Assembly: GCA_033807695.1 (NCBI GenBank)
Contig: CM066303.1
Coordinates: forward strand, 806,001 to 870,000
Source of the DNA: Daedaleopsis sinensis
Lineage: Eukaryota; Basidiomycota; Agaricomycetes; Polyporales; Polyporaceae
Direction: 5' to 3'
DNA: 64,000 bases
Notes under the pieces: generated by a model
Told to the model about the DNA's origin: nothing
Seen by the model: only the letters and a program-made list of their open reading frames with translations
Databases searched by the model: none
Part shown: in pieces, positions 1-12,379 of the stretch
Numbering within the stretch: the stretch's first letter is position 1
How the letters are laid out: every line of letters starts with the position of its first letter
Translations under genes and position numbers: made by a program

Positions 1-2540
1 AGTCGTCAGAACCTCCATCATCTCATTCCACTCAAGCACCCTTCATGGCAGGTCCTGGGTATACTGCATCCGATGTGCAAGGTAGCAGGTCGTCTGAGGC
101 TCCATTGCCATTGGCGAACCTCGGCCGCGGCACGTCGACTACGTCATTCGCACCCGCACCATCGCCACCATCGCTTGGCGTACGACGATCCGCGACCCCA
201 GGTTCCGCTAGGTCATCCGAGGCTCTGGTGGGGCCCGCGAACAGTCGCACAACATCGACCGCGTATCGAACATCGGCGCCCTCACCGTCCCTCACCGCGC
301 AGGCAACTTCGACTGCATCTAATGGGCGAGGAACCAGGTCGTCCTATGCTCCGTTGCAAGTCACGAACGTCGGTCGCGGCACACCGACTATGTCTCAAGT
401 ACCCGTGCCCGTACCCTCGCTTACCGTGCAAGATCCTGCCAGGTCGTCCGAGGCTCCGCCCGGGCCCGCGAACGGCGGCACAGCATCGGCTACGTCTCGA
501 ACATTGCCATTGCCCGTCGCGCAAGCACCCGCGACGCATGCGCATCCCGCCAGGTCGTCTGTGGCTCCGCCAGGGTCAGCGAACGGTCGAACAGCACCGG
601 CTACGTCTCGAGCATCGGCACCCGCACCATCGCCCGCCGCCCAAGCATCCGCGACAGCCGGTTCTACACATCCAGCCAGGTCGTCCGAGGCTCTATCGGC
701 GCCCGCGAACACTCGCACAACATCGACCACTTCAACAGCATCGGCCGCTGCACCGTCGCTCGTCCCGCAAGCATCCACTCATTCTAACCAGACTTCAACA
801 GCATCGGCCGCCGCACCGTTGCTCGTCCCGCAAGCATCCACTCATTCTGAGCGTCGTCAAGATTATTTTGCGTCGCATGGGCCAGAGCGTCCACCCTCGC
901 CTATGGATGAGGCACCAGATGGCGGCTCACCTTTCGCGATACGTTCCGAGTTCTCTCCCGCAGGTGCATCCAGTCATCGTGACGACGCGTCACCAACGCT
1001 CGAGGATTATGCCTGGTGGAGCACCGGTGTGTCCACGTCGCGCTCAACTCGTGGGCAGGAGCCGATCGCACCATCTTCCTCGGGAATTCCAGCAAGATTG
1101 CCGCAAGAGGACGTCCTACCTCCCCACAGTCCAGGAGCGATGCAGCTCGATGAGCCTCTTGGCGGCGAAAACCTTCAGGCAGAGGGGGTAAGTCATTATT
1201 TCCGATGGGTTGAGGCGTGCGCTCACGTAACACACGGGATGGGTTTGCCGCTCAGGGAGACCTAGGACAACTTACAGGCGCAGTGTACAATCTCACCGCA
1301 GAAGTTCGGAACATGACTCAACACGTCATACACGCGGTCACGGCGCATATCCCTGCCGGACGCTCTCGCCGCCGCCGCCTCGACGATGGGCCTGAGGATG
1401 ATGGAACGGATGCCGATAATGAATCCGACGATGCAGAGCCTCGTGCTCGTAGGAGAAACGGTTTGACCAAGCACTTGTCACCTCGGCAGGTGCAACTAGC
1501 AGTGAGTGTCTTTTCACTATGAGGTTCGGGCAGTGTTCATTGATACATTATACAGAGGGATGTGAAGAGGCATTTCCTAGCATTGATGCGGCGTGACGCC
1601 TCTGACGCGCCCTTCCACGGCGAAAAGATCGCTACCGCTCAAATCGTTCGTGGATTCCGGCGAGAGGAGGGCGAGTGTTGTGACCCCGACGACTTTCGCG
1701 TGGATCTCGAGTCCACGCCCGGGTCTGATTATAACAGATCGTCAAGGAGAGTGTTCGTCCAGAACTTTCTGGCCGTCGATCTATACGAGTGTAAGGACCG
1801 ACGCAAGATAGCCGCTATGTTCGACACGCACTTCAGAACGGTTAAGAAACACTACCTGCAACAGAAGGAGGATGCCGCCGCATTCGGTCGCGGCATAGTG
1901 ATCGATAGGACGCCCGAGAAGCTTGCTAAGGCGCGGCAACAGCGCAAGTATAACGTACGCTGGTTCTGCATCTCTCGACCCTTTCTCCGGGCTCACAATT
2001 TGTATGCAGACATTTCAGCGTCGTTTACGATCGGCTCTGCGTTACCCCGAGACTCGTCCGCACGTGCCGATGCTGAAAAACCTAGGTGTCGATGGAATGA
2101 GCTCTGATGAGGAGGACTTCACTACGCCCGGGTTTAGACTGTTCCGGGTACTGCGCAAGCCCTGGAGAGCCCCCGAAATAACTCAGTTTCTGCGCGTCCT
2201 CGACGGACTCCATCGCCGTTGGCGTAGCAACGATGGGCAAGGCGAGTTGCGCGGCGCGCAAACGCATCTTCGATACCTCACGAACCACGAATCTACCGAG
2301 CGCCGACCTGTACCGGGCTTACCCGCCAGTGCATACAACAAGGACTGGCTTGATGCTCTCCCGCCGACGTCGATCGCGGACTTGAATGTGCGGCCGACAG
2401 AATACAACTTCGCGCACAATCGCGATATTGAGCTGTATGTGACTATCAGTTTCTTTCCTTGAGCGCATGCTAATGCAGCTATCAGGACGGCGGCCCCGTG
2501 GATGCAGAGTGTCATGGATGATGGGCGTGTGTTGGTGTAG
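1..2540 (+). CDS. Hypothetical basidiomycete protein with degenerate Ser/Ala/Pro repeats, 5' truncated, five exons
   Basis: The frame is open from base 3 and already reads Ser/Pro-rich before the first Met (45), so the gene probably starts outside the window. Exons read 3-1187, 1256-1501, 1556-1954, 2010-2434 and about 2486-2540; introns are 50-68 nt with GTAAGT, GTGAGT, GTACGC and GTATGT donors, and the frame is kept at each junction. The first exon holds six to seven degenerate copies of a ~28-40-residue unit beginning ARSSEAP..GPAN and ending in an Ala/Pro/Ser tail. The next exon has a basic RSRRRR patch and an acidic stretch. The conserved-looking core (exons 3-4) includes RDVKRHFLALMRRD, then RPHVPMLKNLGVDGMSSDEED, a layout I associate with multi-copy Agaricomycete hypothetical proteins. 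No catalytic motif is visible. The last junction is ambiguous: starting exon 5 at 2479 also keeps frame and stops earlier. Confidence 0.7.
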
Positions 2541-2800
2541 AAATTGGACATGATTGAGTCGAGCACTATCTTGTCGTCCGCTAATGTATCATGATGTGTC
2601 CATTGAAGATGTGCGAGATGTAGAAGTATCATGTCCCGGAAAGGGGCAAAATAGAAAAGAATATAACGCTATGGCACGGATTCGAACACACGAAACACTG
2701 ACAGCGAAAACTCAGTCACAAAATCAACTTTACCGCTACACCATAACTTCATTGCTAATATTGTTAATACAGTGAGTTTTACTTCGCTGCTATGGGTGCT
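2541..2800. other. Intergenic stretch without recognisable gene
   Basis: Short AT-leaning spacer after the first gene, running into the minisatellite. I see no coding signal or RNA gene in it. Confidence 0.5.
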
Positions 2801-2839
2801 GCAAGTGCTAACTTCAGTATGTGACTGCTATTGGTGCTA

Positions 2840-4212
2840 ACTAATTGTTAACAGCAAAACATTGTTAATCCTACGTGCTCATGATGCTTTAGTACTGCTA
2901 CCACTACTACTATAACAATGATCCACCACTACTGCTCACAATGTTTCGCCCATTGACACTCCTAGTACGTGCTAATGATGCTTCACTGCTACTAGTACTG
3001 CTAACGATGTTTCGCCCACCCAATGTTATGTTCCTACCACTGCTAACGATGTTGCGCCTGCTAACAGTCCTACGTGCTAACAATGCTTCGCTGCTACTAC
3101 TGATAACAATGTTTCGCGCTACTGCTGCTAACGATGTTTCACCCGCTAACAGTCCTACGTGCTAACAATGCTTCACTGCTACTACTGATAACAATGTTTC
3201 GCTGCTAACGATGTTGCGCCTGCTAACAGTCCTACGTGCTAACGATGCTTTGCTGCTATTACTGCTAACAATATCCCGCCTGCTAACGGCCCTACGTGCT
3301 AAAGATGCTTCACGAATCACTGCTACTACTGATAACAATGTTTCGCGCTACTGCTGCTAACGATGTTTCACCCGCTAACAGTCCTACGTGCTAAAGATGC
3401 TTCACTGCTACTACTGCTAATGATATCCCGCCTGCTAACAATATCCCGCCTGCTAACGGCCCTACGTGCTAAAGATGCTTCACTGCTACTACTGATAACA
3501 ATGTTTCGCTGCTACTGCTGCTAACAGTATCCCGCCTGCTAACGGCCCTACGTGCTAACGATGCTTCGCTGCTACTACTGATAACAATGTTTCGCTGCTA
3601 CCGCTGCTAACGATGTTGCGCCTGCTAACCGTCCTACATGCTAACAATGCTTCGCTGCTACTGCTGCTAACAATATCCCGCCTGCTAACGGCCCTACGTG
3701 CTAACAATGCTTCGCTGCTACTACTGATAACAATGCTTCGCTGCTACTGCTGCTAACAATGTTTCACCTGCTAACGGCCCTACGTGCTAACGATGCTTCG
3801 CTGCTACTACTGATAACAATGTTTCGCTGCTACTGCTGCTAACGATGTTGCGCCTGCTAACCGTCCTACATGCTAACAATGCTTCGCTGCTACTGCTGCT
3901 AACGATGTTCCGCCTGCTAACAGCCCTACGTGCTAACGATGCTTCGCTGCTACTACTGATAACAATGTTTCGCTGCTACTGCTGCTAACAGTATCCCGCC
4001 TGCTAACGGCCCTACGTGCTAACGATGCTTCGCTGCTACTACTGATAACAATGTTTCGCGCTACTGCTGCTAACGATGTTTCACCTGCTAACAGTCCTAC
4101 GTGCTAAAGATGCTTCACTGCTACTACTGCTAATGATATCCCGCCTGCTAACGGCCCTACGTGCTAACGATGCTTCGCTGCTACTGCTGCTAACGATGTT
4201 CCGCCTGCTATT
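2840..4212. repeat. Minisatellite of nested TGCTAAC-containing units
   Basis: About 1.37 kb made almost wholly of short variants of TGCTAACGATG, TTCGCTGCTACT, GATAACAATG and CCTACGTGCTAAC. The clearest higher-order unit is 86 bp (for example the copy starting near 3537), and neighbouring copies differ by insertion or loss of ~59-bp or ~28-bp subunits. Copies are close to identical in the 3' half and more diverged toward 2840. Reading frames inside it are by-products of the repeat. It ends abruptly at about 4212. Confidence 0.9.
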
Positions 4213-4215
4213 CGG

Positions 4216-4880
4216 GCGCTGACAGGAATAGCACTATCAGTGCTGATGTTCACTTACAAGTTTCTTACAAGTTTCTTCAAAGCACAGAATAGCAGAGAAG
4301 TAGTCTTGCATGATTTTGCTACGGACATTATGTCACATCTCATACTGTGACCTGAGGCTCTCTGCTATTTGGTCATATTCATCTACAATGCTCAATGGAT
4401 GGAACATCTTGTTCCATCAGGATATTATGTTTTGCCTATTATCAGTTAAACTTCCATGTAACACCCTGTCCCATTCAAATACATTTATTGTCGTCTTCTC
4501 GTTCTATTTGCCACACTAATTACATAAACCACCCATAGAACTAGAATGGAACAGACCGGCCTATAGGGGTCCCTTTGTCATACTATTGTCTGATTTACCA
4601 GAAGTGGCTCATCAATGGAACAGCCCGTCCCATTTTGAAGCCATCAGTGGCTCATTCTGCATGGGACAGACATGGGACAGACTGTTCCAAAGTAGTCAAA
4701 GGATGTATAGAACAAGGATGGAACGGTACCGTTCCACAGGATTTCCTTGCCTTTCTCCATGTAAAATAGAACAGCAATTGGACAAGGAGATAACACCCCG
4801 ATAAATGATTATCCAATTTTGCCAAATAAAACTATTTAACCACAATGTAACAGGCTGTCCCATCTATCAATGCCCCCGGT
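4216..4880. other. AT-rich spacer with repeated TGTCCCAT/ATGGGACA motifs
   Basis: No gene seen. Short motifs recur on both strands: TGTAACACCCTGTCCCAT near 4455 against TGTAACAGGCTGTCCCAT near 4847, plus ATGGGACAGAC twice and GGAACGGTACCGTTCC (a perfect 16-bp palindrome) near 4721. This resembles a decayed non-coding element next to the inverted-repeat arm. Confidence 0.4.
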
Positions 4881-6404
4881 GTAGGCATCGCAAGTACTCG
4901 GATTGGCTCATTGGAACGCCCAATCGACGGAGCGTGGGCTGCTCGCTGTCGATATCGGGCAGCAAAAATGACTCGGTCGGGCAAGTCGCCGGGTCGAGCG
5001 TGTCTGGATCGGTTTTCCGTGTAACAGCCCCCGGTGCGTCCTCGAAATACTATGTTCCTTGGTTTTTTACATGCCTTTGCTAGCGTATAGGGGACCTCAG
5101 AGCTCCCGAAGGCACGCAATAGGCGTGGTAGGTATACAACTGGTTCTTCTACAGACACGAGTCAAAATATCATCACTGTGCAGCGCAGATCAAGACTCAA
5201 GAGCTGCGCGTACCTCCCGCGTTCTTGGACTTTCCGCACGTCCTGCGGATTGCATAATCGCGATGGATACCCGCACGACAGGCCCGCACGCCGCTGCAGA
5301 CCAAGACTTCTAGCCGATTCGCGTCAACGACAAACCACCCCATCGGCAGAGTGCAGAGTGCAGAGTGCAGCGTGTCCGAAGGAGGACGCGTTGGCTTCGC
5401 CCCCGCTCGGACAGGCCACTGCCACTCGGTTTGTCGCTTCTAGCCCGCATGCAGGCGTGGTGCTATGCTGACCGCGTACGCCTAGCCATAGCGATTGTGC
5501 CTGGCCAATCACGCATACGCCGGAAGCCAGAAGCTAGAAGCCAGAAGAGGAAGATGCCATCTGCGTTTGTGGGCGCATGCCTGAGCAAGGTGGACCGTGC
5601 TAGCCGGCGCCACGGTCGTGTTTTTCTGCGGGATCTGGGAGCCGGCCATGGCCATGGCCCATGGGGGAACGTGTATACCCGTGATACGCGTACGCGTACC
5701 TAGATGGCAGATGCGCGACGCGATCGTTAGCGTGTGGTTCTATGAAGCCCGGTGCGTGCCCCGGCCTGCGCTATCCCAACTTGTGTCGCTCTGAGCTCAT
5801 CTGCACCCCGCCAGCCAGACTCGACGTCGGACTCGGAGTAGCACGGCTTGTCCATCGGGACGCCCGAGGAACGGGGCGCGGACTGCTCGCCCTCGACATC
5901 AGGCATCGGTCCGGGGCATGCGTATCTGAGTCTGGACTGGCTTTTCCGATTCGTGCAGCAGCCTGAGTCACCGGTGCGTCCTCGGGCTGGCTAGCACTAC
6001 ATCATCTCGCGCGCCCCTCGGGCTCTTTACATGCTCCTTCTAGCGTATACGGGCCCTCGGCGCTCTCGGCGCTCACTCACTATCATGCAAAACTGCTTGC
6101 AACACGCCCTGGCGATATCGAGCGCAGGATCTTCGCAGCCTAGGAACTCGGTGCGCACGCCCCAGCGAGCGTCGAACGTCTGACGTTGGACGGCACGTAT
6201 GCTAGGCACGGTCCCCGTCCGCGTCCGAGCTGGCAGATGCCAGTGCGAGCCAAGGTTACCGGTACGAATGATGTCATACACACAGACCGTGGCAGACGGA
6301 CACAGACCGCCACAGACTGGCACCGCGCTCGCGTCTCGACAGTCACGGACACGCACGAGGCCCGTCCGGTGCGCATATATGTCCGCCCATCGCGATATCC
6401 TCGC
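4881..6404 (+). repeat. Left arm of ~1.5-kb inverted repeat
   Basis: This segment matches the reverse complement of 60964-62471 along its length, with only scattered substitutions and small indels. Homology starts at GTAGGCATCGCAAG (4881, pairing with 62471) and stops at CGCGATATCCTCGC (6404, pairing with 60964). The arm holds an internal diverged duplication: 4911-5095 resembles 5850-6060 (shared CGGTGCGTCCTCG and TTTACATGC..CTAGCGTATA). The two arms also share translations in several frames, as expected from DNA-level identity, so this does not by itself argue for coding. No recognisable protein domain is present. Confidence 0.9.
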
Positions 6405-7585
6405 TTCTCCATTCTCTATCCTCTATTATCTGTCCGCTGCGGGCGCTGCGACTTTCGTTGACAGACTGGTCGTGGCAGAATTTCGAGATGCAAAAGCGCG
6501 CAGCCGGCGCCACCGGTTATCAAATGTTCGAGCGCTCGCCGTTGTCATTCACTGGAACGTACGCATCTGTGTACTAAGTATGTGTGTCTTCCTCCTCGTG
6601 AGTTATGACAACTGACTTCAGTAGCCAGACGATCGCCACATGGTCGCAACATCGTAAACCTCAGAAAGTCAGGGTGGAACCGCAGGCGGTTTCTAGCTAG
6701 ATGATTCCGCCTGCGTTGGATCCGATCCTCCTCTATTCTCCCCAACTTGGGCACCACCATCACCTGTGCAGTACTTATCTGAGGTAAGTTATGGTTATGG
6801 TAAGTTTCACTCTGATTCGTACACGTCCTCCTCCCGCTACGAAGATGCCGGCAGCCGCGGACCACAAGATCAACCCACGCGCCTTTGACCAATGTTGTCT
6901 CCGACTCGCAGGCCCGCCTGAACTCTGTCGACCCGTGCAAATTAACATTATTCAAAGTCAGGTAAGTTGCCCATCATAAGTGAGCTGTGTTTTAGTACGC
7001 TGCTGAACTAAGTACCAGTGCAAGCCAGTGCACTGGCAGCGTTACTTACCTGAAACTAGACTACAGTGGCGGACCGCGGGATCTCGCGATCAATCACTTA
7101 CCCTATCTATGTTTCCCTATGTTTCCCTAGGTTTCCCTGCGCAATGTTGGCAGCCATTCGGGTCACTGATAACTCACTGTTCGACATAGGGGTTTACTAA
7201 GGTTCAACGGTAAACCAAGTCGTTATTCAATGTTGCATGTTCCAGCAGTAAGTATAGGGACCAACCAGGCACAGATGGCAAGGCACTGGAATGCGAATTC
7301 TCCGCTTCAAACGCGAACGGTTGTACGTCATAACGTTCGCGATTTCTGAAAACCTTCCCGGAACTCAGACACTAGATGATGTAGATCACCCCACATCGTA
7401 GACATAGCTGGCACTGCTGAGTAGTGCTGAGTCTGTGATCTTAAAAGACGAGTCGTCGATGGGCAACCGGCATTTTTCAACTCCCATCTGGATATCCCTC
7501 AACCCCTCCCGACCGCGCTCTACCACGCTCGCCGAAGCCCCTCCTCCTCCTCCTCCTCCTCCTCCTCCTCCCACTACCCATCATC
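6405..7585. other. Intergenic DNA, no gene recognised
   Basis: A short tandem of CTATGTTTCC(C) occurs near 7105-7138. A (CCT)n microsatellite at about 7541-7571 lies just upstream of the next start codon and probably sits in its 5' UTR or core promoter as a pyrimidine tract. Nothing else can be supported. Confidence 0.4.
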
Positions 7586-8108
7586 ATGATGCCCAAGCTT
7601 TCGGGCGTTTTCTCTGTTATTGCGATTGCCATGGCCCTAGTCCAAGGCGCTACGATATCCGAACGTGACAGTGAGTCTTCTTTACATCTCACATAGGCCT
7701 CCTCCCACTGCAAGTGACACTGCCGCCATCGCAGGCCGCCCGAGCTGCCCCGCCGACCCCACTGCTCCTGTATGCGAGACGAGCGGCCGGAGCCCGAACA
7801 TGGACGACTGCGCGAAGGCGCTCCACAAGATCAACTCCCAATGTGTCCAGGGCAACGTAACGGGCTCCTATTGCCAGACCCTCGTCAAAGTCGGAACATG
7901 CAAGATCGACGTGTGCGGCTCGGCGAAGTCGCAGCTCAAACCCGGCATCAACTGCGGCGGGTACCTCCAGAGTGTCCTGAACAGCTGTCACAGCAACGGC
8001 CGCGTCGGCGGGAAGATCTATCCCATGAATTGCAATGTCAACTACGTCCGCGACGTCCCTTGGGAAGGTGACACCACGTATCTATACCACCTGCAGTTCT
8101 CCAGCTGA
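7586..8108 (+). CDS. Small secreted cysteine-rich protein (possible Hce2/effector-like), two exons
   Basis: Exons are 7586-7670 and 7735-8108 (intron 64 nt, GTGAGT...GCAG, phase 1), giving about 152 residues. Two ATGs occur back to back at 7586 and 7589. Residues 2-22 form a clear signal peptide (KLSGVFSVIAIAMALVQG), so the product should be secreted. The mature part has ten cysteines, consistent with five disulfides. The tail, with a Cys in VLNSC followed by NGRVGG, is reminiscent of the Hce2 (homologues of Ecp2) / killer-toxin-like fold of small fungal secreted proteins. That assignment is a recollection of pattern, not a search result. The gene stands alone between repeat DNA and a P450. 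A role in host or microbe interaction is only inferred. Confidence 0.8.
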
Positions 8109-8784
8109 GCCGGTATGCCGAGTTTCTTCGATATATCCATTGCTACTTGTCCTCACCGCGAGATCTACAGCTTCGGGAGAGATCATACTTCGATACCATT
8201 TGGGCGAACAGGAAGGTGTCTGGTGTCTGTGGATTCAAGAGGGCGTTCGACCCCATGGCAGCGATAACTTGTGAGGACAATAAGGGCCATGCACAGATGA
8301 GTGGTAGCGGAAGTCACTCGGTCTGGAGGAGGAGGAGGAGGAGGATGAATCGCCGGTCGCGCTTGTCTGGATAGCTTTACGTGCAGCAGCCTCCGGTGTG
8401 TCCTCGAGATCGCATACCTCTCGGCTTCTTTGTGTGCTCCTTCGACGCACCTTAATTAAGATGGCTTACCTTTGTTCGCGAAACTTCCCTAAAGCTGTCG
8501 CACGAGCGAACAGTTCCATCCACCCAACGAGTCGTCAAAGACTGGTGTCCTCGATTGGGTCGTCAAGTGCATAGCTACTGGCGCGAATCTGCTAGTACGT
8601 ACACAGGTGGGCGTATAACTTATTGACTTGTGGGGCACGGGGCACGGGGCGCGTTGTGGGTGACGGTACTGTACACACGACCATACTTATTCATAGGCCG
8701 TTCCTAGTAGTGGGCCGCCAGTGGCAGGGACCAGCGAACGTGGACGTCTGCGCTGGCGGCGAATCGAATGCATGCGTGGAAGAG
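8109..8784. repeat. Spacer containing a fragment of the inverted-repeat family
   Basis: The stretch 8355-8455 (TGTCTGGAT...GCAGCAGCCTCCGGTG...TCCTCGAGAT...TGTGCTCCTTC) lines up with 4995-5090 and with 5930-6050 of the left arm, so it is another diverged copy of that repeat. A (GGA)n microsatellite lies at 8325-8346. No gene is seen. Confidence 0.55.
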
Positions 8785-11107
8785 TTAGATAGTGAGCGCA
8801 GTCCGCGCCTGTGCGATGATATCCGCGGCGACCGCCTTCTCCGCGCGCGGCCGGAAGGAGCACACGAACGGCTTCGGTTGGCTGGGTAGTGGGAGGCGGG
8901 GGTTTTAGTGCCAAATTCATCAATGCGAGGGCGCTGCGGCGTCGACGCACCTCACGAACCCCGAGACGTACTCGCCCGCGGGGGTGATCTCGTTGCCCCA
9001 CTGGTCCGACGCCTTCGCGATGTCGAACAGCGCGATCACACTCGCTGCCGCGAGCCAGATGCCGGCCTCCGCGAACTCGCGCCCGGGGCACACCCGCCGC
9101 CCGAACCCGAACACGATCTTGCGCGGGCTGCACGCCGCTGCGGTCTGCGGGTCGAGGAAGCGCTCCGGGCGGAACCTTTGCGGCTCGGGGAAGTGCGCTG
9201 GGTCTTGTGTCATTCTCCTGTGTGCGCGCGTGCGCGGAAGTGAGCTACCACCGTGCGACACATGCCCGGGGGAGGGGGCGGAGAGAGGGGCGTACCATAG
9301 GTTCGCGATGACCATCGTGTCCGCGGGGATGTGGTAGCCGCGGTACCCGTCGTCCTCCATCACGTTGTGCGGGATACCTGCGGGGCCGCGGGGAATTGCA
9401 GCCGTCAGCGCACATACTCTGCTAGAGATCGCATCTGACAGGGACAGTGCGCACCAAGGGGGACGGGACACCGCCACCTGTGCCGCGAGCCGTCAGCGGT
9501 CAGATGCCGGGAGTGAGGAAAGGGGGCAGGCGCACCGGAGGACCTCGGTAAGGACGCAATCAAGATAAGGGAGGTTCTCGCGGTCGTCGAAATCGGGCAG
9601 CCTCGATCGGCCGACCACGCTGTCGATTTCCTGCTGCGCGCGCTTGAACGCCTCGGGGTGGAGGACCATGGCGAGGATAAAGTTGGACAGGACGGTGACC
9701 GTCTGTCGGGCGGTGAGTCTACGGGACGGGCACGGCACTCGGGAAGTCTCCTACCGTCTCGGTCCCAGCTGGAACGGGGTTATCAGAACACTCGCACAGG
9801 GGTAGGTAGGACGGACGAGGACTGACCGCCGTAGATGACCCCAGCGGCACCCTTGATGTCGTCAGCTTCTTCCGTGGAAGGTCCGTTATGGTCGTAGGTC
9901 TCTTCGAGAAGAGAAGCGGTGAACGACGGCCGCGCAGTGCCCGCTGCCTAGGCAAGCGTGTCAGAGAGACGGTGGACGACCCGTTTCGCAGCGAGAGCAC
10001 ACACCATCGCTGCCCTGACCATCTCGTAGGGGGTGTCCATCATGGCGTGCACGAGCCCGCGGATCCTATACGCCTCGCGCTTGAAGCCAGCGCCTGGCAT
10101 CCAAGTCGGCAACCTTTTCACTGACGTCTGGGCATGAGCGAGCGCGAAGCGCCTGCGAACTGAGCGCGGCACTCACACACGGGGAAGAAGTCGACGAGCA
10201 TGGAGCCCGGGCTTCCCGCGAGAACGGTCGCCGCTGTGGCCTCGTGTGCGAGCTTCACGTACTTGTCCTGGAGGGAGCTGATTCTGTGGCCGTACGTAAT
10301 CTCCATGACCATCCCTGTCGACCACCTGCGAAGCGATAAGGGGGACGAGCGGACGCAGATCCCACAAATAGGACCGTCCATGTGACGGCCTCACCTGTTG
10401 ATGAGCGAGAGGAACTCTGTCGGGGTTTCGAGCAGGCCGGAGAGAAGCGTGTACGTCTCACGGCGCTGGATGGGCCGATAGCCGTCGAGGGCGGGCTTGG
10501 CCTGGAAGTGCTCGTGCATCCACCGCCTGTGCTTGCGGAAGCGGTCGCCGTAGCCCATGTGCGTGATCACGTTGTCCCAGCCCATGCTGAGCGCCGCGGC
10601 GGACGGCGGGCGAGGCGGGAGCGAGGGCGGGGGCGGATCAGCGCGTCAGCGGCCGGGGAACCTCCGAGAGATCGCGCGACTCACAGCTCCGAGAGCAGAA
10701 TTAAACGAGGGCGGTCAGAGAAGTTACCGCTCTTCTTCTCGAGCAGATCCTGCGCCGCACGGAGGGAGCCCAGAACGAGCACGGGCCTCCTGAAGATCTT
10801 CGCAAAGACGACATCACCTAACGAGAGAGCCGTTAACTCTAGTGCCGCCTTCGCCGGATCGACACGCCAGCGAGGCTCCAGGATGCGTACCAAACTGCTC
10901 TGTCCACTGGGCGAACGTCCGTTCTTGGTAGTCCGTCGGCAGTTGGTGCACATTTCCGAGCACGGGCAGGGCCTTGGGTCCGGGCGGGAAGCGAACAGCG
11001 TCGGGAGGGGACGCCGGGCGGAGGCGCTTGGAGAGGGCGAAGCGGAGGAGGATGAGGAGGAAGGCAGCGAGACTGAGTGGGGCAATGACATGGACGATGG
11101 GGGCCAT
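8785..11107 (-). CDS. Cytochrome P450 monooxygenase, multi-exon
   Basis: Haem-thiolate monooxygenase anchored in the ER membrane and fed electrons by a P450 reductase; substrate unknown. Start at 11107 gives [16 protein letters not shown]..., an N-terminal membrane anchor, then the Pro-rich hinge [13 protein letters not shown]. Further on are the WMHEHF helix-C region, an I-helix AGTETT, ExxR (EVLR), FRPERF, and the haem loop [14 protein letters not shown] with the axial Cys. The C terminus [17 protein letters not shown] is recovered only by splicing out 8882-8950, ending at the TAA at 8785-8787. About ten exons and roughly 500 residues, normal for the family. Exon 1 is 10891-11107. The I-helix motif lies on a 14-nt microexon (9755-9768). 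All diagnostic motifs are intact, so it is probably functional. It resembles fungal O-methylsterigmatocystin-oxidoreductase-like P450s; family placement is uncertain. Confidence 0.92.
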
Positions 11108-12379
11108 CGTGGGGCTCTCTGCGAGCGAAAGGAAGGTGCCGGGACGGGGAAGTCGCTCGTTCAGGCTTTATAGCGGATGGCGGAGGATCGGAGTATTGGG
11201 CGGACGGGATCGCATTCTCTGCACGAACATACGCCCTTCCGCATTCGCCTTCCGCCAACGTTTTGTGGCCCTGGGCTGACGCGTGCGCACTTCGGGGAGT
11301 CGAGCCATGCGCGGGGAGTCAATTGAATCGATCGGGGCAGAAGCCTCGCCCGATGCTCCCGCGTATCGCGATGCGTCTGATGGGCATAAGGGACGCGTCG
11401 GCTGCAGGCAGACAAAGTAGCTTGCAAGCGACGATAGGGCGATTGGCGACAAGCTCGTGGAGCAAAAGTGGCAGCGCTGCGCATCCAGAGCAGTCAGCGG
11501 GACGGCAGGTGGCACGCCAGCGCATCCGCGAGAGGCTGGAGGCGACCAGCGGGCTGGACGTGGAGAATGGGCGACGTCTCGTGTGAGTGAGAAGGCGGCT
11601 TGAGAATATTCTGGGCTGCGTGTGGAAAGATTCCGGGTCGGCAGGAAGGCCGGATAGAGAGCGACTGAAGATGGATGGAGCTACTTACAAGACTTCTGAG
11701 ACGAACGGCGGTGCGTTTGGGTCGCCCCTGCCACGAAATCAACGATGAGCGTCGCCCGTTACGTACGAGGCTTGGGAAAAAGATCCTACGAGACATGTCT
11801 GGCAGTCAGTTTCTTCTGACCAGCACATATGAGCGTGCGAGATGTATCATCGCATGTTGGACCGTACGCACCGGAAATGACCGCTAACGGCCCAGACAGG
11901 TTATCGCCGATGCTAATGCAGCCGAAACAAACAAGACCGGGTCGGCTGTTGGACGAGGGCGACCTCCTCCAGCCTCCTCCTCATCAAACCAGCTAGAGCA
12001 TACGCGGTGCTTCAGTTTGACAGCGAAGCAGTACACCGAGGACGGGTTCAGACTCACAAAGAAAGGGCTTCATGTACGCGCTTGTACGCGGCGCCGTCGA
12101 GGGTAGACTCGGCACATGATGATGAAAACTTCTACTAGGAGTTGGTTCGTAGCATTCAGTCACAGTACCTCTAAGAGCTGAGTGAGCAGGGAGTTTTGTC
12201 GAGAGACACTGGGCAAGAACTGCCAACTCTGGTACAACTCGAAAGTGATTTGTTGTGATACGGAGCCTGTGGCCGACGTCAAGTTCATGGATAGAGTGGA
12301 AGTCGACAGCCTTGCCAGTACTGGCAGGGCTGAGGAGAATCGTGCACATTGTAAACCCCTACCATCTAATGAGTAACAT
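11108..12379. other. P450 upstream region and spacer, no gene recognised
   Basis: This holds the presumed promoter of the minus-strand P450. A TTTATA hexamer (AAGCTTTATAGCGG, 11163-11171) lies about 60 bp upstream of the P450 start on the + strand representation and could mark the TATA region. I find no convincing exon chain in the rest. Confidence 0.35.

Noticed and set aside
2941..3165. Leu-rich frame within the minisatellite
   Set aside because: It is a direct product of the tandem repeat and shifts with unit-length changes.
4832..5158. Open frame repeated at 62194-62481 that could be read as a duplicated gene
   Set aside because: The similarity is equal in several frames and on both strands, as expected from a DNA repeat. 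There is no domain, and the frames contain composition typical of GC-rich non-coding DNA.
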